Assembly: GCF_030077735.1 (NCBI RefSeq)
Contig: NZ_JASJEU010000012.1
Span: 262,296 to 326,295, forward strand
Length of the DNA stretch: 64,000 nt
Source: Gordonibacter faecis
GTDB taxonomy: Bacteria > Actinomycetota > Coriobacteriia > Coriobacteriales > Eggerthellaceae
Direction: 5' to 3'
The notes beneath the pieces are model-generated. The model saw only the letters and a program-made list of their open reading frames with translations. It did not search any database and had not been told where the DNA came from. Positions 7,241 through 16,018 of this stretch are shown here, in pieces; within the stretch, counting starts at the first letter, position 1; each line of letters starts with the position of its first letter. Made by a program: the position numbers and the translations under genes.

Positions 7241-9571
7241 ATGGAAAAGCATATGGCGGTGTGCCCGTACTGCGGCGCCGGCTGCAAGATGAACCTCGTG
7301 GTGGAGAACGGCAAGGTCATCGACGCGGAGGGCCTGCCCGGCATCACGAATGAGGGCGAGCTGTGCCTGAAAGGCCTCTACGGCTACGACTTCGTGAACG
7401 ATACGAAAATCCTCACGCCGCGCATCTACCACCCGATGATTCGCCGCACGAAAGGCGCGCCGCTTGAGCGTGTGACCTGGGACGAAGCACTTGACTTTAC
7501 GGCTGAACGGCTGCGCGCCATCATCGAGGAAAGCGGCCCCGAAGCCGTCATGCTCACGGGTTCCTCGCGCGGTGCTGGCAACGAGGCCAACTTCGTCATG
7601 CAGAAGTTCACGCGCGCGTGCCTCGGCACGAACAACATCGACAACTGCGCGCGCACCTGCCACGCGGCCAGCGTCATTGGGCTCATGGAGTGCGTCGGCT
7701 CGGGCGCGATGAGCGTGAGCATTCCCACGCTTGAGGAAACGGACTGCATTTTGCTGTTCGGCTACAACCCCGCGGCGAGCCACCCCATCGTGGCGCGCCG
7801 TATCGTGAAGGCGAAGGAGCGCGGCGCGGAACTTATCGTGTGCGACCCGCGCATCATCGAGTCGGCCCGCATCGCCGACCTCTACCTGCCGCTCAAAAAC
7901 GGCTCCAACCTGGCGCTTCTGAACGCGTTCGCCTACACCATCATCGACGAAGAACTGGCCGACTTCGACTTCATCGACGACCACACGACCGGTTTCGACG
8001 AGTGGTGGGAAGTCGTGCAGGATTACGCGCCCGAGGATGTGGAAGAGGTTACGGGTCTGTCGTCCGAGGTCATTCGGCAGGCGGCGCGTTGCTACGCCAC
8101 GGCCGAGACGGCCATCATTGGCTGGGGCATGGGGGTGACGCAGCAGGCGCAGGGCGTGCAAACCGTGCGCGCCATCGCGGCGCTTGCGCTCATCACGGGC
8201 CACATTGGGCGTCCGAACAGCGGTCTTGCGCCCGTGCGCGGCCAAAATAACGTGCAGGGTTCGTGCGACATGGGTATGTGGCCAAGCCTCTATCCCGGCT
8301 ACCAGCGCGTGGACGATCCGGCGGCACGCGCGAAGTTCGCCGCCGCGTGGGGCGTGCCCCAGGAGCGTCTGTCGCTTGCGCCCGGCTGGAAGCTCACCGA
8401 CCTGCCGCACGGCGTGGCTGAGGGGAAAATTCGCGCGTTCTACAACTTTGGCGAGGACCCACTGCAAACCGAGCCCGACACCGCGCAGGTGCGTGCGGCG
8501 CTTGAAGGCCTCGACCTGCTTATCAGCCAGGACATCTTCATGACGCAGACCACCGCGCTCGCCGACGTGGTGCTGCCCGCCACCTCGTGGGCCGAGCATG
8601 ATGCTGTGTACACCGCGTCCGACCGTTCGTTCCAGCTGACCACGGCCGCACTGCCGCCAAAGGGGGAGTGTCGCCACGACTGGGAGATCTTCGCCGACCT
8701 GTCTACGCGCATGGGCTACCCCATGAAGTACCAAAACACGCGCGAGATCTGGGACGAGGTGCGCTCGCTCTGCCCGCAGTTCGCCGGCGCAACGTACGAG
8801 AAGATGGCAGGCACGGGCTACGCACAGTGGCCCATCTTTGCCGACGCGGCGGATGATCCCGCGAACAACGGCACGCCTGAGCTGTACGCGGGCGGCGCGT
8901 TCACCACGCCTGATGGGAAGGGCCATTTGATGGCGGCGCACTGGCAGCCGCCCACGGAGCGCCCAGACAACGCGTATCCCCTGGTGCTGTGCACGGTGCG
9001 CGAGGTGGGGCACTACTCGTGCCGTTCGATGACCGGCAACTGCAAGGCGCTGGCCGCGCTCGCCGACGAGCCCGGCTACGTGAGCATGAGCCTCGCCGAC
9101 GCCGACGCGCGCGGCATCGAGGAAGAGCAGCTGGTGTGGGTGACGTCGCGCCGCGGCAAGGTGCTCGCGCGCGCCGCCGTGGACGAGCGCGTGAACGACG
9201 GCGCCGTGTACATGACCTACCAGTGGTGGATCGGCAAGTGCAACGAACTCACGCTGCACGTGGTGGACGGCGAGTCCGGTACGCCCGAGGACAAGTACAG
9301 CGCGTGCGAGGTGGAACTCATCCCCGATCAGCGCTGGGCTGAAGATTACCTGGTGGAGCGCTATACCGAACTGAAGGCGCAGCTGGCGGCCGAGGCCGAC
9401 CGGCAGAACCCGCCCGCGCCGGAGCCGGAACCGGTGGACGCGCCAGCGCCTGAGGACGTGTCCACCGAGGACGCCGCTTCCGCACCCATCCCCCTCGCCT
9501 TCGCCCCGCACGAGGCCGAAGTGGCCGGCCGCGCCCTTTACGCCGACGGCGAGGAAGAGACGCTCGTATGA
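7241..9571 (+). CDS. fdhF: Formate dehydrogenase H-type catalytic subunit, Cys form
   Basis: 776 residues of the molybdopterin bis-MGD oxidoreductase family, very close in layout to E. coli FdhF. Cys8, 11, 15 and 42 bind one 4Fe-4S cluster, with Lys44 next to it. Cys140 followed by His141 stands exactly where E. coli has selenocysteine 140 and His141. The active-site arginine motif PVRGQNNVQG is retained. The numbering match supports ATG 7241 over the in-frame ATG at 7253. There is no Tat signal, so it is cytoplasmic. The last 60 residues are a Pro/Glu-rich extension absent from E. coli FdhF. ATGA overlap with the next gene shows one operon. It interconverts formate and CO2; the physiological direction is not visible. 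Confidence 0.94.
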   Translation: MEKHMAVCPYCGAGCKMNLVVENGKVIDAEGLPGITNEGELCLKGLYGYDFVNDTKILTPRIYHPMIRRTKGAPLERVTWDEALDFTAERLRAIIEESGPEAVMLTGSSRGAGNEANFVMQKFTRACLGTNNIDNCARTCHAASVIGLMECVGSGAMSVSIPTLEETDCILLFGYNPAASHPIVARRIVKAKERGAELIVCDPRIIESARIADLYLPLKNGSNLALLNAFAYTIIDEELADFDFIDDHTTGFDEWWEVVQDYAPEDVEEVTGLSSEVIRQAARCYATAETAIIGWGMGVTQQAQGVQTVRAIAALALITGHIGRPNSGLAPVRGQNNVQGSCDMGMWPSLYPGYQRVDDPAARAKFAAAWGVPQERLSLAPGWKLTDLPHGVAEGKIRAFYNFGEDPLQTEPDTAQVRAALEGLDLLISQDIFMTQTTALADVVLPATSWAEHDAVYTASDRSFQLTTAALPPKGECRHDWEIFADLSTRMGYPMKYQNTREIWDEVRSLCPQFAGATYEKMAGTGYAQWPIFADAADDPANNGTPELYAGGAFTTPDGKGHLMAAHWQPPTERPDNAYPLVLCTVREVGHYSCRSMTGNCKALAALADEPGYVSMSLADADARGIEEEQLVWVTSRRGKVLARAAVDERVNDGAVYMTYQWWIGKCNELTLHVVDGESGTPEDKYSACEVELIPDQRWAEDYLVERYTELKAQLAAEADRQNPPAPEPEPVDAPAPEDVSTEDAASAPIPLAFAPHEAEVAGRALYADGEEETLV

Positions 9572-10173
9572 ACCGCTTCGTCGTTTCCGATCCTGCACGC
9601 TGCATTGGCTGCGGCGCGTGCCGCGTCACCTGTAGCGAGAGTCATCGCCGCCGCGCGCTGCGTCCGGCTTCGCGCATCTCGCTCGTGAAGACGCGCGAGG
9701 TGTCGGCGGCGGTGACGTGCCACCAGTGCGAAGGTTCCCCCTGTCTGTCGGTGTGTCCCGAGGGCGCTATCTACCAGGAGCGCGACCGTGTGCAGGTGGA
9801 CGAAGGCCGCTGCACCGGCTGCCTTTTGTGCGCGCTCGCGTGCCCGTTCGGTGCCATCTATCCGTCCGCGCCTTCGACGGCCCACGTGAAGGCTGCACCG
9901 TATAGCCGCGCGTCGTCGGCTCGCTCATCAGGTCTGTTGCGCCAAAAGGAGACGGGCGCCTACACGAGCGTGGTGGTGTGCGACCTCTGCGCGAAGTCCG
10001 CAGATGGTCCGCGGTGCGTGGACGCGTGCCCCACCAAGGCATTGCACCTGGTTGATGAGGGTATGCTGGAAGCGCTTGGGAAGAACCGCCGCCTTGAGGC
10101 CATTGAGATGACCGAGGTAGCCATGCGCGGCGCACTGCTCGACGCCGACGACTTTGGGGAGGTCAACCGCTGA
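9568..10173 (+). CDS. Second four-cluster 4Fe-4S ferredoxin (HycB/FdhB-like)
   Basis: 201 residues, starting at the ATG that overlaps the fdhF stop by four bases. Cysteine groups CIGCGACRVTC, CHQCEGSPCLSVCP, CTGCLLCALACP and CDLCAKSADGPRCVDACP would hold four 4Fe-4S clusters. It is a paralogue of the ferredoxin upstream of fdhF but has a shorter linker. It is cytoplasmic, with no signal sequence. Having one such subunit on each side of the catalytic gene suggests either two alternative redox partners or a chain of ferredoxins in one complex. Confidence 0.88.
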   Translation: MNRFVVSDPARCIGCGACRVTCSESHRRRALRPASRISLVKTREVSAAVTCHQCEGSPCLSVCPEGAIYQERDRVQVDEGRCTGCLLCALACPFGAIYPSAPSTAHVKAAPYSRASSARSSGLLRQKETGAYTSVVVCDLCAKSADGPRCVDACPTKALHLVDEGMLEALGKNRRLEAIEMTEVAMRGALLDADDFGEVNR

Positions 10174-10679
10174 TGGCAACCGTGAAACCTCGCGTTCCGA
10201 ACCCCATTTCCAGCCGCGACCGCACCAGGCGCGTGGCGGAGGGTAAGCCGCACCACAACTTCTCCGCCTGCATTGCGTGTGCCGCCTGTGCGGTGGCGTG
10301 CGACGCAGGCGCCATCCGCATCTTCATCGACGAGGACGAAGGCCTGCTCGTGTGGACACTCGACCTGTTCGACTGCACCCAGTGCGGCCGCTGCGTGCCC
10401 GTGTGCCCCACGGGTGCCATGACCCTCATCGAGGACGCCGCCTTTGCCGACGAGCCCGAACTGCCGAAACGCTGCCTGTTCACCCTGGCCGAGTGCGCAA
10501 CGTGTGGCCGCTACTACGCCACGAACAAGGAACTTGAGTTCGCAAACACCTTGCTCGAGCAGGAAGATCACGCCGACGCTGCCCGCGCTCGCGCCCTCAT
10601 GTCCACCTGCCCCGACTGCAAACGCCTCCAAGACGCCAAAGCCGCCGCCCGCCGCGCCGGCATGAAACACCACCGCTAG
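10173..10679 (+). CDS. HycF/HyfH-like two-cluster ferredoxin
   Basis: 168 residues; its ATG overlaps the previous stop by one base. Two 4Fe-4S motifs (CIACAACAVACDAG and CTQCGRCVPVCPTG) are followed by CATCG, a helical stretch and CPDC, the C-terminal zinc-ribbon-like pairs typical of HycF/HyfH subunits of formate hydrogenlyase. No hydrogenase or Nuo-like membrane subunit is adjacent, so the partner of this subunit must be encoded elsewhere. It is the last gene of the block and converges on the LuxR gene only 8 bases away. Confidence 0.82.
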   Translation: MATVKPRVPNPISSRDRTRRVAEGKPHHNFSACIACAACAVACDAGAIRIFIDEDEGLLVWTLDLFDCTQCGRCVPVCPTGAMTLIEDAAFADEPELPKRCLFTLAECATCGRYYATNKELEFANTLLEQEDHADAARARALMSTCPDCKRLQDAKAAARRAGMKHHR

Positions 10680-10687
10680 CGCAAGGG

Positions 10688-12130
10688 CTAGGCCTGGGTT
10701 GTTTCGCGATACGCTTCAAGGAGGTCAAGTAACTCTTCCTTGGAGTGAACATCCACCTTCGCGTAGAGGCGCTTCATGTGCCCGCGTACCGTGTTCAGCG
10801 AAATGCCCAGCTGATCGGCCGTAAACTGGAGCGTTCTTCCCTGGCTGAGCAGTACGATAATTTCCTTCTCGCGCTTAGTGAAGTGGTAATCGATCGAAGC
10901 AAGCTCAATGCTGCGTTCGATAACCTGCTGAAGATCAGCACTTGGCTCGTCGAGTCCGGTAATAACTTGGGGCTCGTCTGCGCTGCGCGACGTTGTCTTC
11001 CCAGTTCGGAGCAACGTAGTCAGGTGCACTACCACCATAAATACGCCCAGCGACACCAGCATGACCAGCGCATTATCCAAATGGCTGATCCACTTCGCAA
11101 TGAACTCACCAAGTGCCAAAAACACCAGCATAACTGCCCAGCCGAACGCAAACATGACGTATGCTGGCCGGTCGGATCGCTGAGTGAAGTCGATAATACG
11201 AATCCACCAATAGGCGAGGATAAGATAATTTGCCACGGCGAACAGCGTGAGGGCGACACTGTTCAGCTCTCCATTGCTCATCAGTACCATCAGGAAGCTC
11301 ACCGTGGTGGCTGCTGTGATGATGTACCAAATGGAAAGAAGATTGAAATCGCTTTTCAGCAGGTAGAGTTGCGCGATGGGCACGAAAACGATAGCCGCCC
11401 CAGCCACGCGGTACACCACATGGTACACAGAAGTCGGCTCGGCCACGCCTCCGAAAGGCAGTGCCTGCATAATCCCCCACACGATTGAATAAATGGCCAG
11501 CGAGACGATCCACTTGGCATCTCCTCTCAGTGAAAAGAGCGGCGTACGTGCGTTTCGCTCGTCGGGCAGCCGTCGTGCCCTCGCGAGCGACTGCGTGAAC
11601 GCGAAACATCCCCAGAGCGGAAAGGCCAGCAAGGCAAGGCCAGTCACAAATGGGGGCGCAAAAGAAAGCGCTATAACAACAATGGCCGCAGCGGCCAGTG
11701 AAAGACACGTGTACAGCGTAGCCTTTTGTAGCGTGAGTCTGACGTAGACTTCGCCCCATTCGACATACAGCCACCCGGCTGCCATGCTTGCTACAATCAA
11801 GACCACCAGCGAAGCGTCCCCACACACTCCCATCCACAGCAGTTCTCCCAGCACAATGAGAACGATCGTACATCCTCCGTTGAGTGCTCTCAGCACGGAG
11901 GCGCTTGGCATCCGCCCGCGAAGTATGAGTACTACCAGCAAAGGAAACAGCCCGCGGAACAAGGTGCTCAGCAGCAGCCCCCAGCCGCCATCTCCCAGCA
12001 CTCGTTGGTCGTACGGTATGCAGCCAAGCCAAATGCGCACGCCGGCAATACCAAGGAGCGACACGTTAAACGATGAGGCCAACTGCGAGAGCCGGCTGGT
12101 AGCCCCTTTCAGTTCCCGTCTTTCAGCCAT
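10688..12130 (-). CDS. Membrane-anchored LuxR-family regulator
   Basis: 480 residues from ATG 12130, chosen because GGGGGG lies 8 bases upstream; a longer frame reaches 12187. The first 380 residues form about ten to twelve hydrophobic helices. The C-terminus (about 410-475) is a LuxR/GerE helix-turn-helix with FTKREKEIIVLLSQGRT and GISLNTVRGHMKRLYAKVDV. No phosphoacceptor domain is present. This architecture is frequent in Coriobacteriia next to respiratory reductase genes. It is transcribed away from the cytochrome/flavoprotein pair starting at 12358, so it probably senses a substrate or membrane state and controls them. The ligand is unknown. Confidence 0.85.
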   Translation of the reverse strand: MAERRELKGATSRLSQLASSFNVSLLGIAGVRIWLGCIPYDQRVLGDGGWGLLLSTLFRGLFPLLVVLILRGRMPSASVLRALNGGCTIVLIVLGELLWMGVCGDASLVVLIVASMAAGWLYVEWGEVYVRLTLQKATLYTCLSLAAAAIVVIALSFAPPFVTGLALLAFPLWGCFAFTQSLARARRLPDERNARTPLFSLRGDAKWIVSLAIYSIVWGIMQALPFGGVAEPTSVYHVVYRVAGAAIVFVPIAQLYLLKSDFNLLSIWYIITAATTVSFLMVLMSNGELNSVALTLFAVANYLILAYWWIRIIDFTQRSDRPAYVMFAFGWAVMLVFLALGEFIAKWISHLDNALVMLVSLGVFMVVVHLTTLLRTGKTTSRSADEPQVITGLDEPSADLQQVIERSIELASIDYHFTKREKEIIVLLSQGRTLQFTADQLGISLNTVRGHMKRLYAKVDVHSKEELLDLLEAYRETTQA

Positions 12131-12357
12131 GCCAACATCCCCCCGGATCTTTCCCCAACGAGCCAAGCACGCTCCCTGCCGTCGCACGCTACCACAGATT
12201 CCCCCTAGCGTACCTATGGATTGCGCTACTCGGCAAGAGACATCAAAGATGTCCCCCTGGTGAGCCGCGTTTCCTTTTTCATGTCTCTAGCCACTGGTTC
12301 GCCACGGGCCGATACTGCGGGCACGGGCCACCGGGAAGGAAGGGAAGGAGGATGAAT
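12131..12357. promoter_or_regulatory. Divergent control region between regulator and cytochrome operon
   Basis: 227 bases separate the start of the LuxR gene (minus) from the cytochrome gene (plus). It should hold both promoters and the regulator's operator. I see a GGAAGGAGG ribosome site at 12343-12351 but no confident -35/-10 pair or clean palindrome. Confidence 0.4.
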
Positions 12358-13011
12358 ATGACCGAAAAACAGAGCCAGGGCTGCGAAGAACCTCAAACGG
12401 AGCCGCTGAATCAAAACGATTCACGCAAGCGATTGAAGCGGCGGCGCGTGGTCACGGTACTTTCCGTCATTGCGGTGGTGATCATAGGGGCCGGAGCAGG
12501 TTTCTGGGTGTGGCATGAGCAGCCAAGCTTTTGCGGAACCATGTGCCACGACACGATGGGTTCGTATCTGAACACCTATGAGGGCGATCAGTTTTTGGTT
12601 GCACAGCATGCCGGGGAAGGTGTTGTGTGTCTCGATTGTCATGAGGCAGATCCGCAAACCCAGCTTGCCGAACTACAAGTTCAGTTGAGTGGCGACTATC
12701 GCGTGCCGCTGGCGAAAATGGATACGGACGATGAGTTCTGTCTGCGAGACGGATGTCACACGCGTGAGGACATCGTGCAAGCAACATCGTCGTATACGGC
12801 AGGCAAGGACACGGCGGTCAATCCGCATGAAATGACGTTCTCGACAAACTATGGGAAAGACGAAAGCCCCCACGAGGTGACGGGCGAGCCTCTTCCTTGC
12901 GCAACGTGCCACACCATGCATCGCGCTTCGGCAGGCATTGATTACTGCTACGACTCCTGCCATCACACAAAAACATTCGAATCGTGCTACAGCTGCCACG
13001 ACCACCGATAG
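12358..13011 (+). CDS. Membrane-anchored multiheme c-type cytochrome (NapC/NirT-like)
   Basis: 217 residues. ATG 12358 is preferred over ATG 12352, since GGAGG touches the latter and is 6 bases from the former. A basic cytoplasmic N-terminus is followed by one hydrophobic anchor (about 32-52). The exported part has six heme-like sites: CGTMCH, CLDCH, CLRDGCH, CATCH, CYDSCH and CYSCH. Three of these are not CXXCH (two CX3CH and one CX4CH). The likely role is carrying electrons from menaquinol to the exported flavoprotein 44 bases downstream. Heme attachment to the odd motifs is inferred; the divergent LuxR gene is the likely regulator. Confidence 0.85.
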   Translation: MTEKQSQGCEEPQTEPLNQNDSRKRLKRRRVVTVLSVIAVVIIGAGAGFWVWHEQPSFCGTMCHDTMGSYLNTYEGDQFLVAQHAGEGVVCLDCHEADPQTQLAELQVQLSGDYRVPLAKMDTDDEFCLRDGCHTREDIVQATSSYTAGKDTAVNPHEMTFSTNYGKDESPHEVTGEPLPCATCHTMHRASAGIDYCYDSCHHTKTFESCYSCHDHR

Positions 13012-13055
13012 TCGTGTGCAGAGTGGGTAAGAAACAAGGAGAAAGGAAGAGGGAT

Positions 13056-14681
13056 ATGAGTGCATCATTATCAAGGCGCAGTTTCGTACTGGGAGGGGCA
13101 TCCGCCCTTTCGCTGGGGGCGTTGTCGCTGGCCGGCTGTTCGGCTGCTTCAGGCAACGGGGGCGCTGCGGTGTCTTCGGTTGAGTGGAGTGAAGAAGCTG
13201 ACGTTGTTGTCGTTGGCTTCGGAGGCGCTGGGGCAGCTGCGGCCATCAACGCGTCGGAGGCTGGCGCGAGCGTTATCATCCTTGAAAAGGCATCCGAGAA
13301 GGATGCCGGCGGCAACACGTCCGTGTCGGGTGGCACTATGTGTTTGGCCGATCCCAACAATCTTGATACGGCATTTGAATTCATTCGCTATCAGATGCCC
13401 GACACAACCACCGACGAAGAAATTGAGGGCTACTTGGAAGAATCGTCCACGCTTCAGCAATGGCTGGTCGATCATGGGGCGAACGTCGAAACCAACGCCA
13501 CGAAGGGCTCGATGTATGGTGCTCTTGAATCCGCTGTTGCGTTTCCCACTTCCGCGAAGGTGGGCGGAAACGGATTCAGCCTGTTCACGTTCCTGAAAGG
13601 CGTGGTGGAATCTTCCGCCGGAGTGTCTGTGCGCTACGAAACGCCGGCTTCGAAACTGGTGTTTGATCCTGAGACGAGGGAAGTGTATGGCGTCTTAGCC
13701 ACCGCCGCCGATGGCTCGCAACTTGCTATCAAAGCGAAAAAGGCAGTCATTCTGTGTTGTGGCGGTTTCGAGAACAACCACCAGATGAAAACCGCTTTCT
13801 ATCCTCCCGAGGTACCTATTTATCCCTGTGGCACGCCGTATAACACCGGTGATGGCATTGAGATGATTACCGAAATTGGTGCACAACTTCGCGGTTTCTC
13901 TTCGGTTGAATGGGGCTGCCACTGCTGCAAGCCGGCGTCGGAAGAAGTGGGTGTTTCTTGTGGGTTCACCTGGACCGATTTTGAGTGCTGGAGCAACAGC
14001 ATTATGGTTAACGCACGCGGCCAGCGCTTCGTGAACGAGTCGGGACGCACGGTGTCCGACCGCAAGATTCTGCGTCCGCTGCACGATAAGTCTCAAATTC
14101 CCGAGCTCGCTTTCAGCATGGATACGCTGAGCTACGCGAACCTGCCCATGTTCTTCATCTGCGATAACGCGAAAGTGAAGGCGGGGCCGGTGTTTAACAA
14201 CTGCTCATCGGCTGCGGGCAACCACTGGGCAAACATCCATGAGTGGTACACGTGGAGTGATGACAATCAGGCAGAAATCGACAAGGGCTGGCTCGTGAAA
14301 GCGGACACGATTGAAGAGTTGGCAGGTAAGCTTGGCGTTGATCCGGCGGGGCTTGCTGCTACTGTTCAGGCTTACAACGAAGCGTGTGCGGCGGGTGCCG
14401 ATGCGGCATTTGGCAGAACCGATGCGCTCTCGCCGGTGAGCGAGCCTCCTTATTATGGCTGCGAACTTGGCCTGGGCATCATTAACACCCAGGGTGGCCC
14501 TGTCCGCGATGGCGCACATCACGTGCTCGATACTGAGGGGAATCCCATACCGCGTCTGTATGCGGGTGGTGAATTCGGTTCGTTGTACTGCTGGCTCTAT
14601 CAAGGAGCTGGCAACGTGCCGGAGGCGTTAGGCGCCCGCACTGCTGGCACGAACGCCGCTGCTGAGGAGCCGTGGGATTAA
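13056..14681 (+). CDS. Tat-exported FAD reductase (fumarate reductase flavoprotein family)
   Basis: 541 residues from ATG 13056, preceded by AAGGAGAAAGGAAG. The N-terminus SRRSFVLGG...LSLAGC is a twin-arginine signal ending in a lipobox (LAGC), so it is probably an exported lipoprotein. The FAD site GFGGAGAAAAINASEAGA with downstream LEKA is at about residue 48, and a late GGEFG segment closes the FAD domain. The C-terminal region where fumarate reductases have a catalytic His reads IINTQGGPVRDGAHHV, so the substrate is probably not fumarate. With the cytochrome upstream it forms a two-gene extracytoplasmic respiratory reductase. The electron acceptor cannot be told from sequence. Confidence 0.86.
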   Translation: MSASLSRRSFVLGGASALSLGALSLAGCSAASGNGGAAVSSVEWSEEADVVVVGFGGAGAAAAINASEAGASVIILEKASEKDAGGNTSVSGGTMCLADPNNLDTAFEFIRYQMPDTTTDEEIEGYLEESSTLQQWLVDHGANVETNATKGSMYGALESAVAFPTSAKVGGNGFSLFTFLKGVVESSAGVSVRYETPASKLVFDPETREVYGVLATAADGSQLAIKAKKAVILCCGGFENNHQMKTAFYPPEVPIYPCGTPYNTGDGIEMITEIGAQLRGFSSVEWGCHCCKPASEEVGVSCGFTWTDFECWSNSIMVNARGQRFVNESGRTVSDRKILRPLHDKSQIPELAFSMDTLSYANLPMFFICDNAKVKAGPVFNNCSSAAGNHWANIHEWYTWSDDNQAEIDKGWLVKADTIEELAGKLGVDPAGLAATVQAYNEACAAGADAAFGRTDALSPVSEPPYYGCELGLGIINTQGGPVRDGAHHVLDTEGNPIPRLYAGGEFGSLYCWLYQGAGNVPEALGARTAGTNAAAEEPWD

Positions 14682-14741
14682 CGGTTTTGGCTCTTCAGGC
14701 TTGTGCGGCAGAATAACATCTGCCTTCTTCCCTCCCTCCCA

Positions 14742-14773
14742 GCGACCCCCGGACTTGTTCGGGGGTCGCGCTT
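14742..14773. terminator. Hairpin between convergent genes
   Basis: GCGACCCCCG (14742-14751) pairs with CGGGGGTCGC (14760-14769); GCTTTGCG follows on the plus strand. It lies between the flavoprotein stop and the converging peptidase gene, and may end both transcripts. Confidence 0.6.
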
Positions 14774-14789
14774 TGCGTTGGGGAAGGGG

Positions 14790-15869
14790 CTAGAGCACGG
14801 TCAGTTCGCGGGGATAGCTGTTGAGGACTTCGCAGCCTTCTTCGGTTACGAGGACCAGGTCTTCTATGCGGACGCCGAAATTGCCGGGGAGGTAGATGCC
14901 GGGCTCGATGGAGAAGCACATGCCGGGCTCCACCGGGGCGTTGTGGGTGGCGGAGACGTCGCCAGGTTCGTGGACGTCAAGGCCGATTTGGTGGCCCAGG
15001 CGGTGCGTGAAGTAGGGGCCGTAGCCGGCTTCCTCAATGACCGCGCGGGCGGCGCGGTCCAGGTCGCAGAAGCGTACGCCGGGCTTCACCAAGGCGCGCG
15101 CGGCCTCGTTGGCGCGGCGCACCGTTTCGTACACTTCGCGCTGCTGGTTAGTGGGTTCGCCGAAGAAGAAGGTGCGCGTCATGTCGGCGCAGTATTCGTC
15201 CTGGCGGCAGCCTACATCGAACAGCACCACGTCGCCGGGGGCAAGGCGCGTGTTGTCGGGCTCGTGGTGCGGGTCGGCGGCGTTCGCGCCGAAGCTGACA
15301 ATGGGCGTGAACGAGTGGCCCTGCGCGCCCAGATCGCGGTAGATACCTTCCAGCTGACCAGCCACTTCCGACTCAGTGACACCCTCGTGCACCAGTTCGC
15401 GGAAGCGAGCCATGGCGGCATCGTTTGTGTGCGAGGCAGCGCGCATGGCGGCACGTTCCGCTTCGTCCTTCAGTGCGCGGGCGTCGTCAACGGCATCGGA
15501 GGCCAGCACGAAGCGCGCTGCGGCACCGCGTTCCATCAGGGGAATCAAAAAGCGCGCAGCCAGGTTCTTGTCGCAGCCCAGCGCCTCGTCGGCATCGCAC
15601 AGCTCAGCCACCAAAGCCAGTGGGTCGTCCGTGTCCGAGTACGGTCGCACGGTGCAGGTGCAATCATCCGGTGCTGTGAACAACTCGTTCAGCACCAGCA
15701 TCGGTTCCGCACCTTTCGCTAAAATCAATCCCAGAAAACGCTCGCCGGGTTCCACATACGCCCCTGTGAGGTACTGAATAGAGCGCGGGTCGCAGACCAG
15801 CATCTGCGAAAGGTTGCGCTCGGCGAGGTTCTGCATGACAGTTTCGATACGCGTGGCGGTGGCAGACAT
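14790..15869 (-). CDS. M24 family Xaa-Pro aminopeptidase/dipeptidase
   Basis: 359 residues from ATG 15869, with AAGGAG 6 bases upstream. An N-terminal creatinase-like domain (about 1-125) precedes the pita-bread catalytic domain. Metal ligands are recognisable: the two Asp in FDVGCRQDEYCADMTRTF, the His of THRLGHQIGLDVHE, Glu in FSIEPGIY and Glu in VRIEDLVLV. The protein is cytoplasmic, with no signal peptide. It removes an N-terminal residue before proline, or cleaves Xaa-Pro dipeptides; which of the two cannot be told. It is transcribed alone and diverges from tsaE. Confidence 0.9.
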   Translation of the reverse strand: MSATATRIETVMQNLAERNLSQMLVCDPRSIQYLTGAYVEPGERFLGLILAKGAEPMLVLNELFTAPDDCTCTVRPYSDTDDPLALVAELCDADEALGCDKNLAARFLIPLMERGAAARFVLASDAVDDARALKDEAERAAMRAASHTNDAAMARFRELVHEGVTESEVAGQLEGIYRDLGAQGHSFTPIVSFGANAADPHHEPDNTRLAPGDVVLFDVGCRQDEYCADMTRTFFFGEPTNQQREVYETVRRANEAARALVKPGVRFCDLDRAARAVIEEAGYGPYFTHRLGHQIGLDVHEPGDVSATHNAPVEPGMCFSIEPGIYLPGNFGVRIEDLVLVTEEGCEVLNSYPRELTVL

Positions 15870-16000
15870 AGGCTTCTCCTTGAACGGCGGCGGATGCAAA
15901 CAAAATCACGTTTGTAGCGATAATAGAGCAAAACGACCGCACGCAGATGAAGGATTCCCGTTTCCGGTTGCCTCCCCTGGCCCATGTGGGCGCGATGTCG

Positions 16001-16018
16001 TATCATAGCGCCATTATG
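16001..16018 (+). promoter_or_regulatory. -10 element directly before tsaE (possible leaderless start)
   Basis: TATCAT at 16001-16006 ends 9 bases before the ATG at 16016, and no ribosome site is present between them. Transcription would begin at or next to the start codon. The -35 is poor. Confidence 0.35.

Noticed and set aside
7616..7665. Selenocysteine codon and SECIS in fdhF
   Set aside because: The active-site codon for residue 140 is TGC (cysteine), not TGA, so no recoding is needed.
7136..9598. 820-codon open frame antisense to fdhF
   Set aside because: It mirrors the codon bias of a high-GC gene whose sense product is unmistakable; the translation is His/Arg-rich with no family features. 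The same holds for antisense frames at 726-2678, 3651-5201 and 25485-27182.
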